Shown in pieces: positions 52,441 through 60,552 of a stretch of DNA of 64,000 nt (positions within the stretch are counted from its first letter, which is position 1; every line of letters starts with the position of its first letter). A program made the position numbers and the translations under genes. A model generated the notes under the pieces. It did no database searches. It saw nothing but the letters and a program-made list of their open reading frames with translations, and was not told the DNA's origin. Origin of the DNA: Flavobacterium sp. 9 (lineage in GTDB: Bacteria; Bacteroidota; Bacteroidia; Flavobacteriales; Flavobacteriaceae); contig NZ_PEEU01000001.1 of assembly GCF_002754195.1 (NCBI RefSeq), positions 1 through 64,000 on the forward strand. Reading direction: 5' to 3'.

Positions 52441-53259
52441 ATGAGCACATTTAAAACACAAGACGGAACAGAAATTTTTTACAAAGATTGGGGAACAGGA
52501 ACACCAGTAGTTTTTCACCACGGATGGCCATTATCAAGTGATGACTGGGATGCTCAAATGATGTTTTTCCTAAAACAAGGATATAGGGTTATTGCACATG
52601 ATCGCCGCGGACACGGTCGTTCAGGTCAAAGTTCAGAAGGGAACAACATGGAAACTTACGCATCAGATATCGCAGAACTTACTGCATTTCTTGACTTAAA
52701 AGATGCAATTCACGTAGGTCACTCAACCGGAGGTGGTGAAGTAATACGTTACGCAGCAAAATACGGAAAATTACGTGTTGCAAAAGCAGTAATTATTAGC
52801 GCTGTAACACCAATTATGATTCAAAACGAAACAAATCCTGAAGGAGTTCCATTATCAGTTTTTGACGAAATCAGACAAGGAACAGCTTTTAACAGAGCGC
52901 AATATTTTTATGATTTCCCAATTCCGTTTTACGGATGGAACCGCGAAGGAAAAGTAGTTCAGGAAGGAATTAGACACAATTGGTGGCGTCAGGGAATGAT
53001 GGGTTCAGTTTTGGCACATCATGATGGAATCAAAGCTTTCTCTGAATCAGATTTTACAGAAGATCTTAAAAGTTTAGATATTCCGGTTTTGGTTTTACAC
53101 GGAGAAGATGATCAGATCGTTCCTTACGGTCAGGCGCCAAGAGCTGCAGCACTTTTGAAAAACGGAAAACTAATTTCTTATCCTGGTTTTCCTCACGGTA
53201 TGCCAACTACAGAAGCGGAAACTATCAACAACGATATTCTGGCTTTCATTAAAGCATAA
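52441..53259 (+). CDS. Alpha/beta hydrolase, non-heme chloroperoxidase-like
   Basis: A 272-residue cytosolic hydrolase. The nucleophile elbow is GHSTGGG with its Ser, the acid is in VLHGEDDQIVPYG, and His is in GFPHGMPT. HDRRGHGRSGQS is typical of the esterase/cofactor-free haloperoxidase branch. Its real substrate is unknown. It opens a same-strand run of genes extending to the window end and has its own terminator. Confidence 0.9.
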   Translation: MSTFKTQDGTEIFYKDWGTGTPVVFHHGWPLSSDDWDAQMMFFLKQGYRVIAHDRRGHGRSGQSSEGNNMETYASDIAELTAFLDLKDAIHVGHSTGGGEVIRYAAKYGKLRVAKAVIISAVTPIMIQNETNPEGVPLSVFDEIRQGTAFNRAQYFYDFPIPFYGWNREGKVVQEGIRHNWWRQGMMGSVLAHHDGIKAFSESDFTEDLKSLDIPVLVLHGEDDQIVPYGQAPRAAALLKNGKLISYPGFPHGMPTTEAETINNDILAFIKA

Positions 53260-53274
53260 GTAAACAATTAATTA

Positions 53275-53313
53275 AAACTGCCTCTATTGGTTCGCTTTTA
53301 CAGGCAGTTTTTC
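53275..53313 (+). terminator. Terminator between the alpha/beta hydrolase gene and the next gene
   Basis: AAAACTGCCT and AGGCAGTTTT form a stem followed by Ts. It ends 15 bases before the next ATG. Confidence 0.75.
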
Positions 53314-53327
53314 AAAACTTTCCAACC

Positions 53328-53648
53328 ATGAGTACTATTCAACAACCCTCTTTTGATACTGTTACAGAAGCTTTGCAATGGCTAAATCAACAAGGTTTTA
53401 CCGAAAACTTTAATCTTGATGAAAACTGTATTCGTTACAACAATAACAAACAAACGATGTCACCGGAAGAATTCAAAATCGAATATCTATTCCGTTTTGA
53501 AGGAGATACAGATCCCGGAGATGAAGATATTGTTTACGGAATTATATCTGAAATCTACAATATAAAAGGTGTTTTGACCAGCGCTTTTGGAATCTATGCC
53601 GACGCTGTTTCTGCTGAAATGATCCGTAAACTTTCAACACATTCTTAA
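53328..53648 (+). CDS. Small conserved protein of Bacteroidota, function unknown
   Basis: A 106-residue acidic protein with TEALQWLNQQGFTENFNLDEN and DEDIVYGIISEIYNIKGVLTSAFGIYAD. Homologues are sometimes labelled phosphoribosylpyrophosphate synthetase, but no PRPP-synthase motif or size match exists, so I do not use that name. It has no signal peptide or TM helix. It lies between the two hydrolase genes of the run and downstream of a terminator, so it may have its own promoter. Confidence 0.7.
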   Translation: MSTIQQPSFDTVTEALQWLNQQGFTENFNLDENCIRYNNNKQTMSPEEFKIEYLFRFEGDTDPGDEDIVYGIISEIYNIKGVLTSAFGIYADAVSAEMIRKLSTHS

Positions 53649-53743
53649 TGAATTTCACCAAAGCGATAATAAATCTGCGAAATATCGTAACCAAAAAACA
53701 TCGTTTTATCTCATACATCCCAATATAATAGCCAATTACAGAT

Positions 53744-53760
53744 TTGGCACCTTGTTAGCT
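53744..53760 (+). promoter_or_regulatory. Candidate sigma-54 promoter
   Basis: TTGGCACCTTGTTAGC gives GG (53746-53747) and GC (53758-53759) separated by 10 bases, as in the TGGCAC-N5-TTGC consensus, with one mismatch (TAGC). It lies 28 bases before the YcaC-like ATG. A sigma-54 activator gene is at the end of the same run. Confidence 0.5.
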
Positions 53761-53787
53761 TAACTAATAATATTAAATATCAAACTT

Positions 53788-54420
53788 ATGAAACCATCAG
53801 TAAACTTATTATCACCAGACAATCACGCATTAGTATTAATTGATTTCGAAGGGCAAATGGCATTTGCTACAAGCAGTATTGCTTTGAGCGAATTGCGTAA
53901 TAATGTTGCTATTGTTTGCGGCGCATCAAAAATCTTTAATGTTCCAACAATTGTAACCACTGTTTTTGAAGAAAGTTTTGCAGGACCGGTTTTTCCGGAA
54001 ATTGAAGAATATTATCCAATCGCAACTTCAGGATATATTGACCGTACAACAATGAATACCTGGGAAGACGAAAACGCTTATAAAGCAATTACAGGAACGA
54101 AAAAACAAAAACTGGTTCTTGCAGGATTATGGACAGGAGTTTGCATTGTTGGTCCAGCTTTATCTGCTATTGAAGAAGGTTATGAAGTTTACGTAATTAC
54201 AGATGCCTGCGGAGATGTAAGCACCGAAGCACACGAACGCGCAATACAAAGAATGATTCAAGTTGGTGCACAACCTATAACTTCTATCCAATATATATTA
54301 GAACTTCAAAGAGACTGGGCACGTCAGGAAACATACGTTCCGGTAACGAATTTAATGAAAAAACACGGCGGATCTTACGGTTTAGGAATTCATTATGCAC
54401 ACAACATGTTGAAACACTAA
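53788..54420 (+). CDS. YcaC-like isochorismatase-family hydrolase
   Basis: A 210-residue cytosolic hydrolase. The catalytic Asp is in ALVLIDFEGQMAF and Cys is in AGLWTGVCIVGP. Family landmarks include GYIDRTTMNTWEDE and ELQRDWARQETY. Substrate unknown. It is preceded by a sigma-54-like site and followed after 77 bases by a porin gene. Confidence 0.88.
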   Translation: MKPSVNLLSPDNHALVLIDFEGQMAFATSSIALSELRNNVAIVCGASKIFNVPTIVTTVFEESFAGPVFPEIEEYYPIATSGYIDRTTMNTWEDENAYKAITGTKKQKLVLAGLWTGVCIVGPALSAIEEGYEVYVITDACGDVSTEAHERAIQRMIQVGAQPITSIQYILELQRDWARQETYVPVTNLMKKHGGSYGLGIHYAHNMLKH

Positions 54421-54429
54421 TTCATTTCA

Positions 54430-54468
54430 ACATAAAACTTGAAACTTCAAACCTGAAACTTCAAACAA
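54430..54468 (+). repeat. AACTTGAAAC/CCTGAAAC run
   Basis: AACTTGAAACTTC and AACCTGAAACTTC occur in tandem. They are the same motif as the arms at 22060-22694 and 26552-26795, but alone here. Confidence 0.6.
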
Positions 54469-54497
54469 AATAAATAACCCTTTTACGCTTCATTATC

Positions 54498-55895
54498 TTG
54501 GAATCATCAAAATCCATATCGCCAAAAAACAAGAACTTCGGAATCATCATAATATGTTTTCTTTTAATAGGAAGCATTGCATCGGCGCAAAACTTTAAAC
54601 TTTTGCGTTATGATGAAAACTACGAATTTCTAAAAGATTCAAGCAGAAATTTTTATGAGAATCTAAAATTCATTCCGTTAAACAAACAGAAAGATTTTTA
54701 TATGTCTCTTGGAGGTGAAGCAAGATATGAATACGTTGATTTCAATAATGAAGATTGGGGAAGATTAAATATTGGTCACAACAACTTTTTTCTGCAACGT
54801 TATGATCTTCATGCCGATGTTCATTTAGGAAAAACCTTTAGAGTATTTGCACAATTAAGAAGCGCTTTGCAAGATGGCAGAATCAACGGTCCAAGAGGAA
54901 TTGACGAAGATCAGTTGAATGTTCAGAATCTTTTTTTAGATGTAAATCTATATCAAAAAGAAGATAAAAAACTAACGATTCGTGCCGGAAGACAAGAACT
55001 TGATTACGGTTCAGGAAGATTAATTTCAGTAAGAGAAGGTCCAAATGCGAGACTTTATTTTACAGGAGCAAAAATAATGTACTCTTCTGCCAGATTCTCA
55101 ATTGACGGTTTTGCCATGATGGCAGATACAGTTTACAAAGGCGTTTTTGATAATAAAATGTCGAAACAAATCAATTTATGGGGCGCTTATTCCAAAATAA
55201 TATTCCCAAAAGCAGGAAATCTGGATCTTTATTATCTCGGAATACAAAAAAAAGAATCACTGTTTGAAGAAGGAATTGCTCCCGAAAAAAGACATACAAT
55301 AGGTACAAGATTCTGGAAATACGGCGGAGGTTTTATTTATAATCTTGAAGCTGCATATCAATTTGGGAGTTTTGGTTCCGGAAATATTAATGCCTGGACA
55401 GCTTCTGCAGATTTAGGTTATTCCTTTGAAAATATAAAGTTCAAGCCAACGATAAACCTTCGAAATGATTATATCTCGGGAGATCAAAATCAAGGCAATG
55501 GAAACCTGCAAACGTTTAATCCGTTGTATCCAAAAGGAGGATATTTTGGTTTTAGTCCGCAAGTGGGTCCCGTAAACCTTATCGACATTCATCCTTATGC
55601 CACGATGGATTTATTACCACAATTAAAGATGCAGGTCGATGTGGTTTTTAACTGGAGATATTCACTGCAAGACGGTGTTTACAGACCAAGCGGCACACTA
55701 AATCTTCCCGGAAGTGCATCAGACAAACGTTATATCGGGACGGCTTATCTTGCTAATTTTACCTATAGTATCAGCAAATATATATCAGTCGTAAGCGGAA
55801 TTCAATATTTTAAAACAGGCGCTTTTATCGACGACATCATTCCAAATTCTAAAGACGGCGTTTTCTTTAATGCCCGACTCGGATTTAAATTTTAA
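54498..55895 (+). CDS. Alginate-export-family outer-membrane porin (TTG start)
   Basis: A 465-residue protein. An N-terminal signal (IIIICFLLIGSIASAQN) is followed by beta-strand-rich sequence, with LGGEARYEYVDFNNEDWG and RLISVREGPNARLYFTGAK, and a C-terminal Phe (LGFKF). It resembles the alginate_exp/AlgE-like barrel family. No ATG exists before the mature barrel; the frame begins at TTG 54498, which is the best available start. It could export or import a small anionic or aromatic substrate of the linked enzymes. Confidence 0.8.
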   Translation: MESSKSISPKNKNFGIIIICFLLIGSIASAQNFKLLRYDENYEFLKDSSRNFYENLKFIPLNKQKDFYMSLGGEARYEYVDFNNEDWGRLNIGHNNFFLQRYDLHADVHLGKTFRVFAQLRSALQDGRINGPRGIDEDQLNVQNLFLDVNLYQKEDKKLTIRAGRQELDYGSGRLISVREGPNARLYFTGAKIMYSSARFSIDGFAMMADTVYKGVFDNKMSKQINLWGAYSKIIFPKAGNLDLYYLGIQKKESLFEEGIAPEKRHTIGTRFWKYGGGFIYNLEAAYQFGSFGSGNINAWTASADLGYSFENIKFKPTINLRNDYISGDQNQGNGNLQTFNPLYPKGGYFGFSPQVGPVNLIDIHPYATMDLLPQLKMQVDVVFNWRYSLQDGVYRPSGTLNLPGSASDKRYIGTAYLANFTYSISKYISVVSGIQYFKTGAFIDDIIPNSKDGVFFNARLGFKF

Positions 55896-55918
55896 GAACA
55901 ACCATTGAACATAATTAA

Positions 55919-56062
55919 TTAACACATAGAAACATAGATTTTGTAATTTTAAAAAGGCGTTTCACTTGCATTAACAAACATAGACTATGTGTGAGAAACA
56001 AGTTTCTTTTAGATACTCTTTTTTATTCATTTCAAAATATAAATCTATGTCTCTATGTGTTT
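55919..56062. repeat. CACATAGAAACATAG palindromic element, copy 2
   Basis: This copy aligns with the reverse complement of 17139-17276 over its whole length: it contains AGGCGTTTCACTT and GAAACAAGTTTC in the opposite order. The outer arms TTAACACATAGAAACATAG and CTATGTCTCTATGTGTTT are inverted. It lies between the porin gene and the next gene. Confidence 0.8.
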
Positions 56063-56105
56063 AAAAAAATTCACCATTACAATAACGTTAACTAAATTCA
56101 TAACG

Positions 56106-56837
56106 ATGAAAAATACCACACTTTTATCCACATATAGACTTAGAAATTCTTATCTAATTCTTTTTACAGCATTATTTTTTGCTAATGCTTCTTTTGCACA
56201 AACAGCAACACTCGGATCAACAACCACTTGGGGAAAAGTTGACGGAGTTTCCATAAACGGATTGGTTCAGGGACCATCATCAGCCGAAGCAGAATTGCAA
56301 GTTGCCTGCGTTTTCGAATATACTGAAGGTGACATTTTTAACCCTCCTGCCCTTCCTGCAAACTTAAACGGAATGGTACATTTAGACGATGCCTTAAAAG
56401 GAATTATTACCGAATTACGCAAAAGCGGAAAATTCACCGGACATTCTCTTGAAACTTTATTGATTACACCTCCAAAAGGAACTTTGGCAGCCAAACAATT
56501 ATTACTTATTGGTCTTGGCGATCGCAATAAATTCACACCAGATTTAATGATAAGTGTAGGAAGTGTTGCCACGCGCGAAGCTTTGCGTTTAGGCGTTTCT
56601 AACTTCGCTTTTGCAAGTGATATTAAAGATGCAGGAATCGATTCTCCCACGGCTTTAGTCGCAACAAATGTTGTTTTAGGCTCTTTTGAAGCTTATAGAA
56701 CCCAAACCTATTTAAAAGATAAAAAATTATCAGATTATAAGCCTTTGACAAAAATCACTTTGCTTGCAGGACCATCATTCTACAATGTTGCAGGCGAAGG
56801 AATTAAAGAAGCAATTACAAAACTTAACGCTAAATAA
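56106..56837 (+). CDS. Exported M17 aminopeptidase N-domain protein without catalytic domain
   Basis: A 243-residue protein with a signal peptide (ILFTALFFANASFAQ). The rest resembles the macro-like N-terminal domain of M17 leucyl aminopeptidases (LLLIGLGDRNKFTPDLMISVGSVATREALRLG, VTN and MVHLD-type segments). The C-terminal catalytic domain with its metal ligands is absent, so peptidase activity is not expected. I chose ATG 56106; the frame opens at 56055 inside the repeat. It lies 7 bp before the amidohydrolase gene. Confidence 0.78.
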   Translation: MKNTTLLSTYRLRNSYLILFTALFFANASFAQTATLGSTTTWGKVDGVSINGLVQGPSSAEAELQVACVFEYTEGDIFNPPALPANLNGMVHLDDALKGIITELRKSGKFTGHSLETLLITPPKGTLAAKQLLLIGLGDRNKFTPDLMISVGSVATREALRLGVSNFAFASDIKDAGIDSPTALVATNVVLGSFEAYRTQTYLKDKKLSDYKPLTKITLLAGPSFYNVAGEGIKEAITKLNAK

Positions 56838-56844
56838 TTGAATT

Positions 56845-58731
56845 ATGAAAGCAGATTTAATTTTATTCAATGGCAAGATTCATAGTTTCAATGCCGAAAC
56901 GCCAAATGTTACAGCCGTAGCAATCAAAGACGGAAAATTTATTGCAGTTGGAAACGACAGCAACATAATGGAATTTGCTTCTGAAGAAACCAAAATAATC
57001 GATCTTCAAAATAAAAGAGTTGTTCCCGGAATCAACGATTCGCACATTCACCTTATTCGTGGCGGTTTAAACTACAACTTAGAATTGCGTTGGGATGGCG
57101 TTCCTTCGCTTGCAGATGCACTTCGAATGTTAAAAGAACAAGTCGATCGTACACCAAATCCGCAATGGGTTCGTGTGGTTGGTGGTTGGTCAGAATTTCA
57201 ATTTGCTGAACGCCGAATGCCAACTTTACAGGAAATTAATGCAATTGCACCTGAAACTCCTGTTTTTATTCTGCATTTATACGATAGAGCAATTATGAAC
57301 AGAGCCGCATTAAAAGCTGTTGGTTATACTAAAAACACGCCAGCGCCTCCCGGAGGGCAAATTGAGCGTGATTCAAATGGCGAACCAACCGGACTTATTA
57401 TTGCGACTCCAAACGCCATGATTTTGTATTCGACTTTAGCAAAAGGACCAACGCTTTCGTATGAGCATCAAATCAATTCGACGCGTCACTTCATGAAAGA
57501 ATTGAATCGTTTTGGGATAACAAGTGTTATTGATGCCGGAGGAGGATTTCAGAATTTTCCCGACGATTATAAAGTTGTAAACGAACTAAACGAAAAGAAA
57601 CAATTAACGGTAAGAATCGCCTATAATCTTTTTACTCAAAAACCAAAACACGAATTCGAAGACTTTGAAGATTGGATCGATACCGTAAAATTATATCAGG
57701 GCGATGATATGTATCGTCATAATGGTGCGGGAGAAATGTTAGTTTTTTCTGCTGCTGATTTTGAAGATTTCCTTCAGCCAAGACCAGATCTTCCTGAAAA
57801 TATGGAAGCAGAATTGGAAAAAGTAGTTCGTCTTTTGGTAGAAAATCGCTGGCCATTTAGACTTCATGCAACTTATAACGAAAGCATTACAAGATTTTTG
57901 AATGTATTCGAAAAAATCAATCAGGAAATTCCGTTTAACGGATTACCCTGGATATTTGATCATGCCGAAACTATTGACGAAAGAAACATCGAACGTGTCA
58001 AAAATCTAGGCGGAGGAATCGCAGTTCAAAGCAGAATGGCATATCAAGGTGAATATTTCACAGATCGATATGGCGCAAAAGCTGCCGAAAATACGCCACC
58101 AATTAAAAAAATGCTAGAAATGGAAGTTCCCGTTGGCGGAGGTTCTGATGCCACAAGAGTAAGCAGTTACAATCCTTGGGTTTCAATGTATTGGATGACA
58201 GTTGGAAAAACGGTTGGAGGTTTGCAATTGTATAATGAAAGCAGATTAAGTCGAGAAACGGCATTAGAATTATATACCAGAGGAAGCGCTTGGTTCTCTC
58301 AGGAACAAGCCAAAAAAGGAGATGTCAAAGTTGGAATGTTTGCTGATTTGGTAGTTTTAGACAGCGATTATTTTTCTATTCCCGACGAAGACATTAAAAA
58401 AATCGAAGCAGATCTAACCATTGTCGACGGAAAAATTGTGTATGCAAACGGGGATTTCTCCTCCTTTTCACCGCCTCATATTCCGATATTACCAGATTGG
58501 TCACCAACGAATATTTACAACGGTTATCCAACCAAAAGTAATTTGCAAAGTGCGATCGAAAAGAACTCAAAAGCAGATGCAAAACCAAGTCTGACTTCTC
58601 AAATACACAGTTGCTCCGGAAGCTGCGATGTTCATGCTCATAGTCATGATATTGCCAGAATGAGCAACGTGCCCGTAAATAACTATAACGCATTTTGGGG
58701 CGCTTTAGGCTGTTCCTGTTTTGCCTTTTAA
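56845..58731 (+). CDS. YtcJ-like metal-dependent amidohydrolase with Cys/His-rich tail
   Basis: A 628-residue amidohydrolase (Amidohydro_3 branch). Metal ligands are in INDSHIHLIRGG, FRLHATYNESI, IFDHAETID and VGGGSDATRV. The C-terminal extension from about residue 588 has C590, C594, H597, H599, H601 and terminal C623/C625 (GCSCFAF), which could bind metal. No signal peptide is visible, so it is cytosolic. Natural substrate unknown. Its coupling to a signal-bearing M17-like gene and a porin suggests a catabolic or detoxification route. Confidence 0.87.
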   Translation: MKADLILFNGKIHSFNAETPNVTAVAIKDGKFIAVGNDSNIMEFASEETKIIDLQNKRVVPGINDSHIHLIRGGLNYNLELRWDGVPSLADALRMLKEQVDRTPNPQWVRVVGGWSEFQFAERRMPTLQEINAIAPETPVFILHLYDRAIMNRAALKAVGYTKNTPAPPGGQIERDSNGEPTGLIIATPNAMILYSTLAKGPTLSYEHQINSTRHFMKELNRFGITSVIDAGGGFQNFPDDYKVVNELNEKKQLTVRIAYNLFTQKPKHEFEDFEDWIDTVKLYQGDDMYRHNGAGEMLVFSAADFEDFLQPRPDLPENMEAELEKVVRLLVENRWPFRLHATYNESITRFLNVFEKINQEIPFNGLPWIFDHAETIDERNIERVKNLGGGIAVQSRMAYQGEYFTDRYGAKAAENTPPIKKMLEMEVPVGGGSDATRVSSYNPWVSMYWMTVGKTVGGLQLYNESRLSRETALELYTRGSAWFSQEQAKKGDVKVGMFADLVVLDSDYFSIPDEDIKKIEADLTIVDGKIVYANGDFSSFSPPHIPILPDWSPTNIYNGYPTKSNLQSAIEKNSKADAKPSLTSQIHSCSGSCDVHAHSHDIARMSNVPVNNYNAFWGALGCSCFAF

Positions 58732-58742
58732 ATTTAAAAAAG

Positions 58743-59177
58743 ATGAACGAAATTATCAAACAAATCCTTTACTCAGATTTAGGAACACCATTCAACAATG
58801 CGGCATTTTTAGTATTTAGAGTATTACTTGCAGTTGAGCTATTCAGAGTACACGGAATGAAGAAATTTAGAGTTGAAAATGGACAAAGAGAACACGTTCC
58901 AAATCCACTTCATTTACCAGAAAAATTAAACGGATTAGTCGCTACTTTTTCTGATACTGTAGTTCCGTTTCTTATCATTTTAGGTATCGGAACCCGACTT
59001 GTTGTCTTGCCAACTATTGGCGTTACAGCCGTAGGATATTTTGTCGTACACAGAAAAGATTCACTCGAAGTACGCGACGTTCCTTATATGTACACGTTGT
59101 CTTTATTATTAATCCTTGCACTTGGAGCAGGAAAATATTCACTTGATTCTTATTTATTAACATTCTTAAACAATTAA
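58743..59177 (+). CDS. DoxX-family membrane protein
   Basis: A 145-residue protein with about four TM helices and the DoxX-type pattern LRVLLAVELFRVHGMKKF. I chose ATG 58743 (MNEIIKQIL) because it begins just after the amidohydrolase stop; the frame is open upstream to 58695. DoxX proteins are linked to redox or sulfur metabolism and oxidative-stress complexes, but the exact role is not settled. Confidence 0.88.
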   Translation: MNEIIKQILYSDLGTPFNNAAFLVFRVLLAVELFRVHGMKKFRVENGQREHVPNPLHLPEKLNGLVATFSDTVVPFLIILGIGTRLVVLPTIGVTAVGYFVVHRKDSLEVRDVPYMYTLSLLLILALGAGKYSLDSYLLTFLNN

Positions 59178-59204
59178 TTTAAACACATAGAATCATAGTT
59201 TTTG

Positions 59205-59301
59205 TTTCACGCAGATTTTGCAGATTAGAGCAAATCTAATTTTAGATTTTTATTAATTAATCTGCGCTTATCAGCTTAAATCTTTTTAAATCTGCGTGAA
59301 A
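59205..59301. repeat. TTTCACGCAGATTT palindrome
   Basis: TTTCACGCAGATTT (59205-59218) is inverted as AAATCTGCGTGAAA (59288-59301). Inside, GCAGATTAGAG and TTAATCTGCGC form a second pair. It lies between the DoxX and Dps genes. A CACATAGAATCATAG fragment at 59184 is a partial relative of the 17139/55919 element. Confidence 0.75.
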
Positions 59302-59351
59302 AATATCCAATACATAAATTTAAAATGATTACTTATTAAACCTTATATAAA

Positions 59352-59825
59352 ATGAAAGCAAACATCGGAATTAAACAAGAAAGCATCACAAAAGTTGTAG
59401 ATGTATTGACTAAAGTTTTGGCTGACGAATTTGTACTTTATACCAAAACAAAAAAAGCACATTGGAATGTAGAAGGTCCGGATTTTTACAACAAACATAT
59501 CTTCTTTGAGCAACAATACGAAGCGCTTGACGAAATCGTAGATGCTGTTGCCGAAAGAATCAGAACTTTAGGTCATTATGCGCCCGGAACTTTAAAAGAA
59601 TATTTGGCATTAACGCATTTGACAGAAGAAACAAGAGAGAAAAACGACAGCACAGGTTATATCAAAGAATTATTGGCAGATCACGAAAGCATTTTAATTC
59701 ACTTACGTGAAAACATCAATAATTTTGCTGCCGAACTTCACGACGCCGGAACCAGCGATTATATTACCGGACTTTTAGAAAATCACGAAAAAATGGCATG
59801 GATGCTTCGTGCTCACCTGAAATAA
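59352..59825 (+). CDS. dps: Dps-family DNA-protection ferritin
   Basis: A 157-residue mini-ferritin. The dinuclear iron site spans subunits: KKAHWNVEGPDFYNKHIFFEQQYEALDEIVDAVAERI holds His, Asp/Glu ligands typical of Dps. Dodecamers oxidise iron with hydrogen peroxide and protect DNA. The strong stress link fits its position between DoxX and the regulator genes. Confidence 0.94.
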   Translation: MKANIGIKQESITKVVDVLTKVLADEFVLYTKTKKAHWNVEGPDFYNKHIFFEQQYEALDEIVDAVAERIRTLGHYAPGTLKEYLALTHLTEETREKNDSTGYIKELLADHESILIHLRENINNFAAELHDAGTSDYITGLLENHEKMAWMLRAHLK

Positions 59826-59833
59826 TCAAAATT

Positions 59834-60499
59834 ATGGAAATACAAAAAAACATTTGGTACGTAACCCTGCTTCTAACCATGATTGCAGGGTATTGCGATA
59901 CCGTAACATTTGTTGCCGCAGATTCTATATTTTCGGCACACGTTACGGGCAACTTTATTGTCTTTGCTTATCAGATCATTAAAGGTTCTGATGTACATGC
60001 CTGGATAAAATTACTAACATTTCCGGTATTTATTATGGCCGTTATTACCGGAGGAAGAATCGCCTTAAAAAACACAAACCATTATACAATTTTGTTTTGG
60101 GAAGGTATCGTGTTGGTTTTAAGCGGAATTGCTTCTTATGCTTTTGGCTTTTTAGAAATTTTTTCAGAATGGACGATTTATACTATCGCAATGGCAACCG
60201 TTTTTGCAATGGGACTTCAGAATGCTTTTGGAAAATTGTATGCTAAAGAAACTCATGGTCCAACAACTATGATGACCGGAAATGTAACACAAGCTTCTTT
60301 GGATTTAGGCAGCATATTAAAAAACGGATTAAAAGATGCCGAAATCCTGTTGAGTTTTAAGAAACAAGTAGTTACTATTATGGGATTTTTGACAGGTTGT
60401 TTTTTGGGCGCAATTGCAGGAAAGTTTTTTGGTTTAGGAACTCTGATTATTCCCGGAATTGCCATGCTGATATGTTACCATTATCACCGCGAAAAATAG
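59834..60499 (+). CDS. DUF1275 (YoaK-like) membrane protein
   Basis: A 221-residue protein with about six TM helices and the DUF1275 signature AGYCDTVTFVAADSIFSAHVTGNFIVF, then GLQNAFGKLYAKETHGPTTMMTGNVT. Function unknown. I chose ATG 59834, nine bases after the Dps stop; the frame is open from 59798 within dps. It forms part of the same-strand run. Confidence 0.85.
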   Translation: MEIQKNIWYVTLLLTMIAGYCDTVTFVAADSIFSAHVTGNFIVFAYQIIKGSDVHAWIKLLTFPVFIMAVITGGRIALKNTNHYTILFWEGIVLVLSGIASYAFGFLEIFSEWTIYTIAMATVFAMGLQNAFGKLYAKETHGPTTMMTGNVTQASLDLGSILKNGLKDAEILLSFKKQVVTIMGFLTGCFLGAIAGKFFGLGTLIIPGIAMLICYHYHREK

Positions 60500-60552
60500 G
60501 CAAACTGAAGATACAGATTTGCAGATATCTCATAATAGATTATCTTTAAAAA

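Noticed and set aside
53328..53648. Label as phosphoribosylpyrophosphate synthetase
   Set aside because: The protein is 106 residues and lacks any PRPP-synthase motif; the name is likely a database carry-over.
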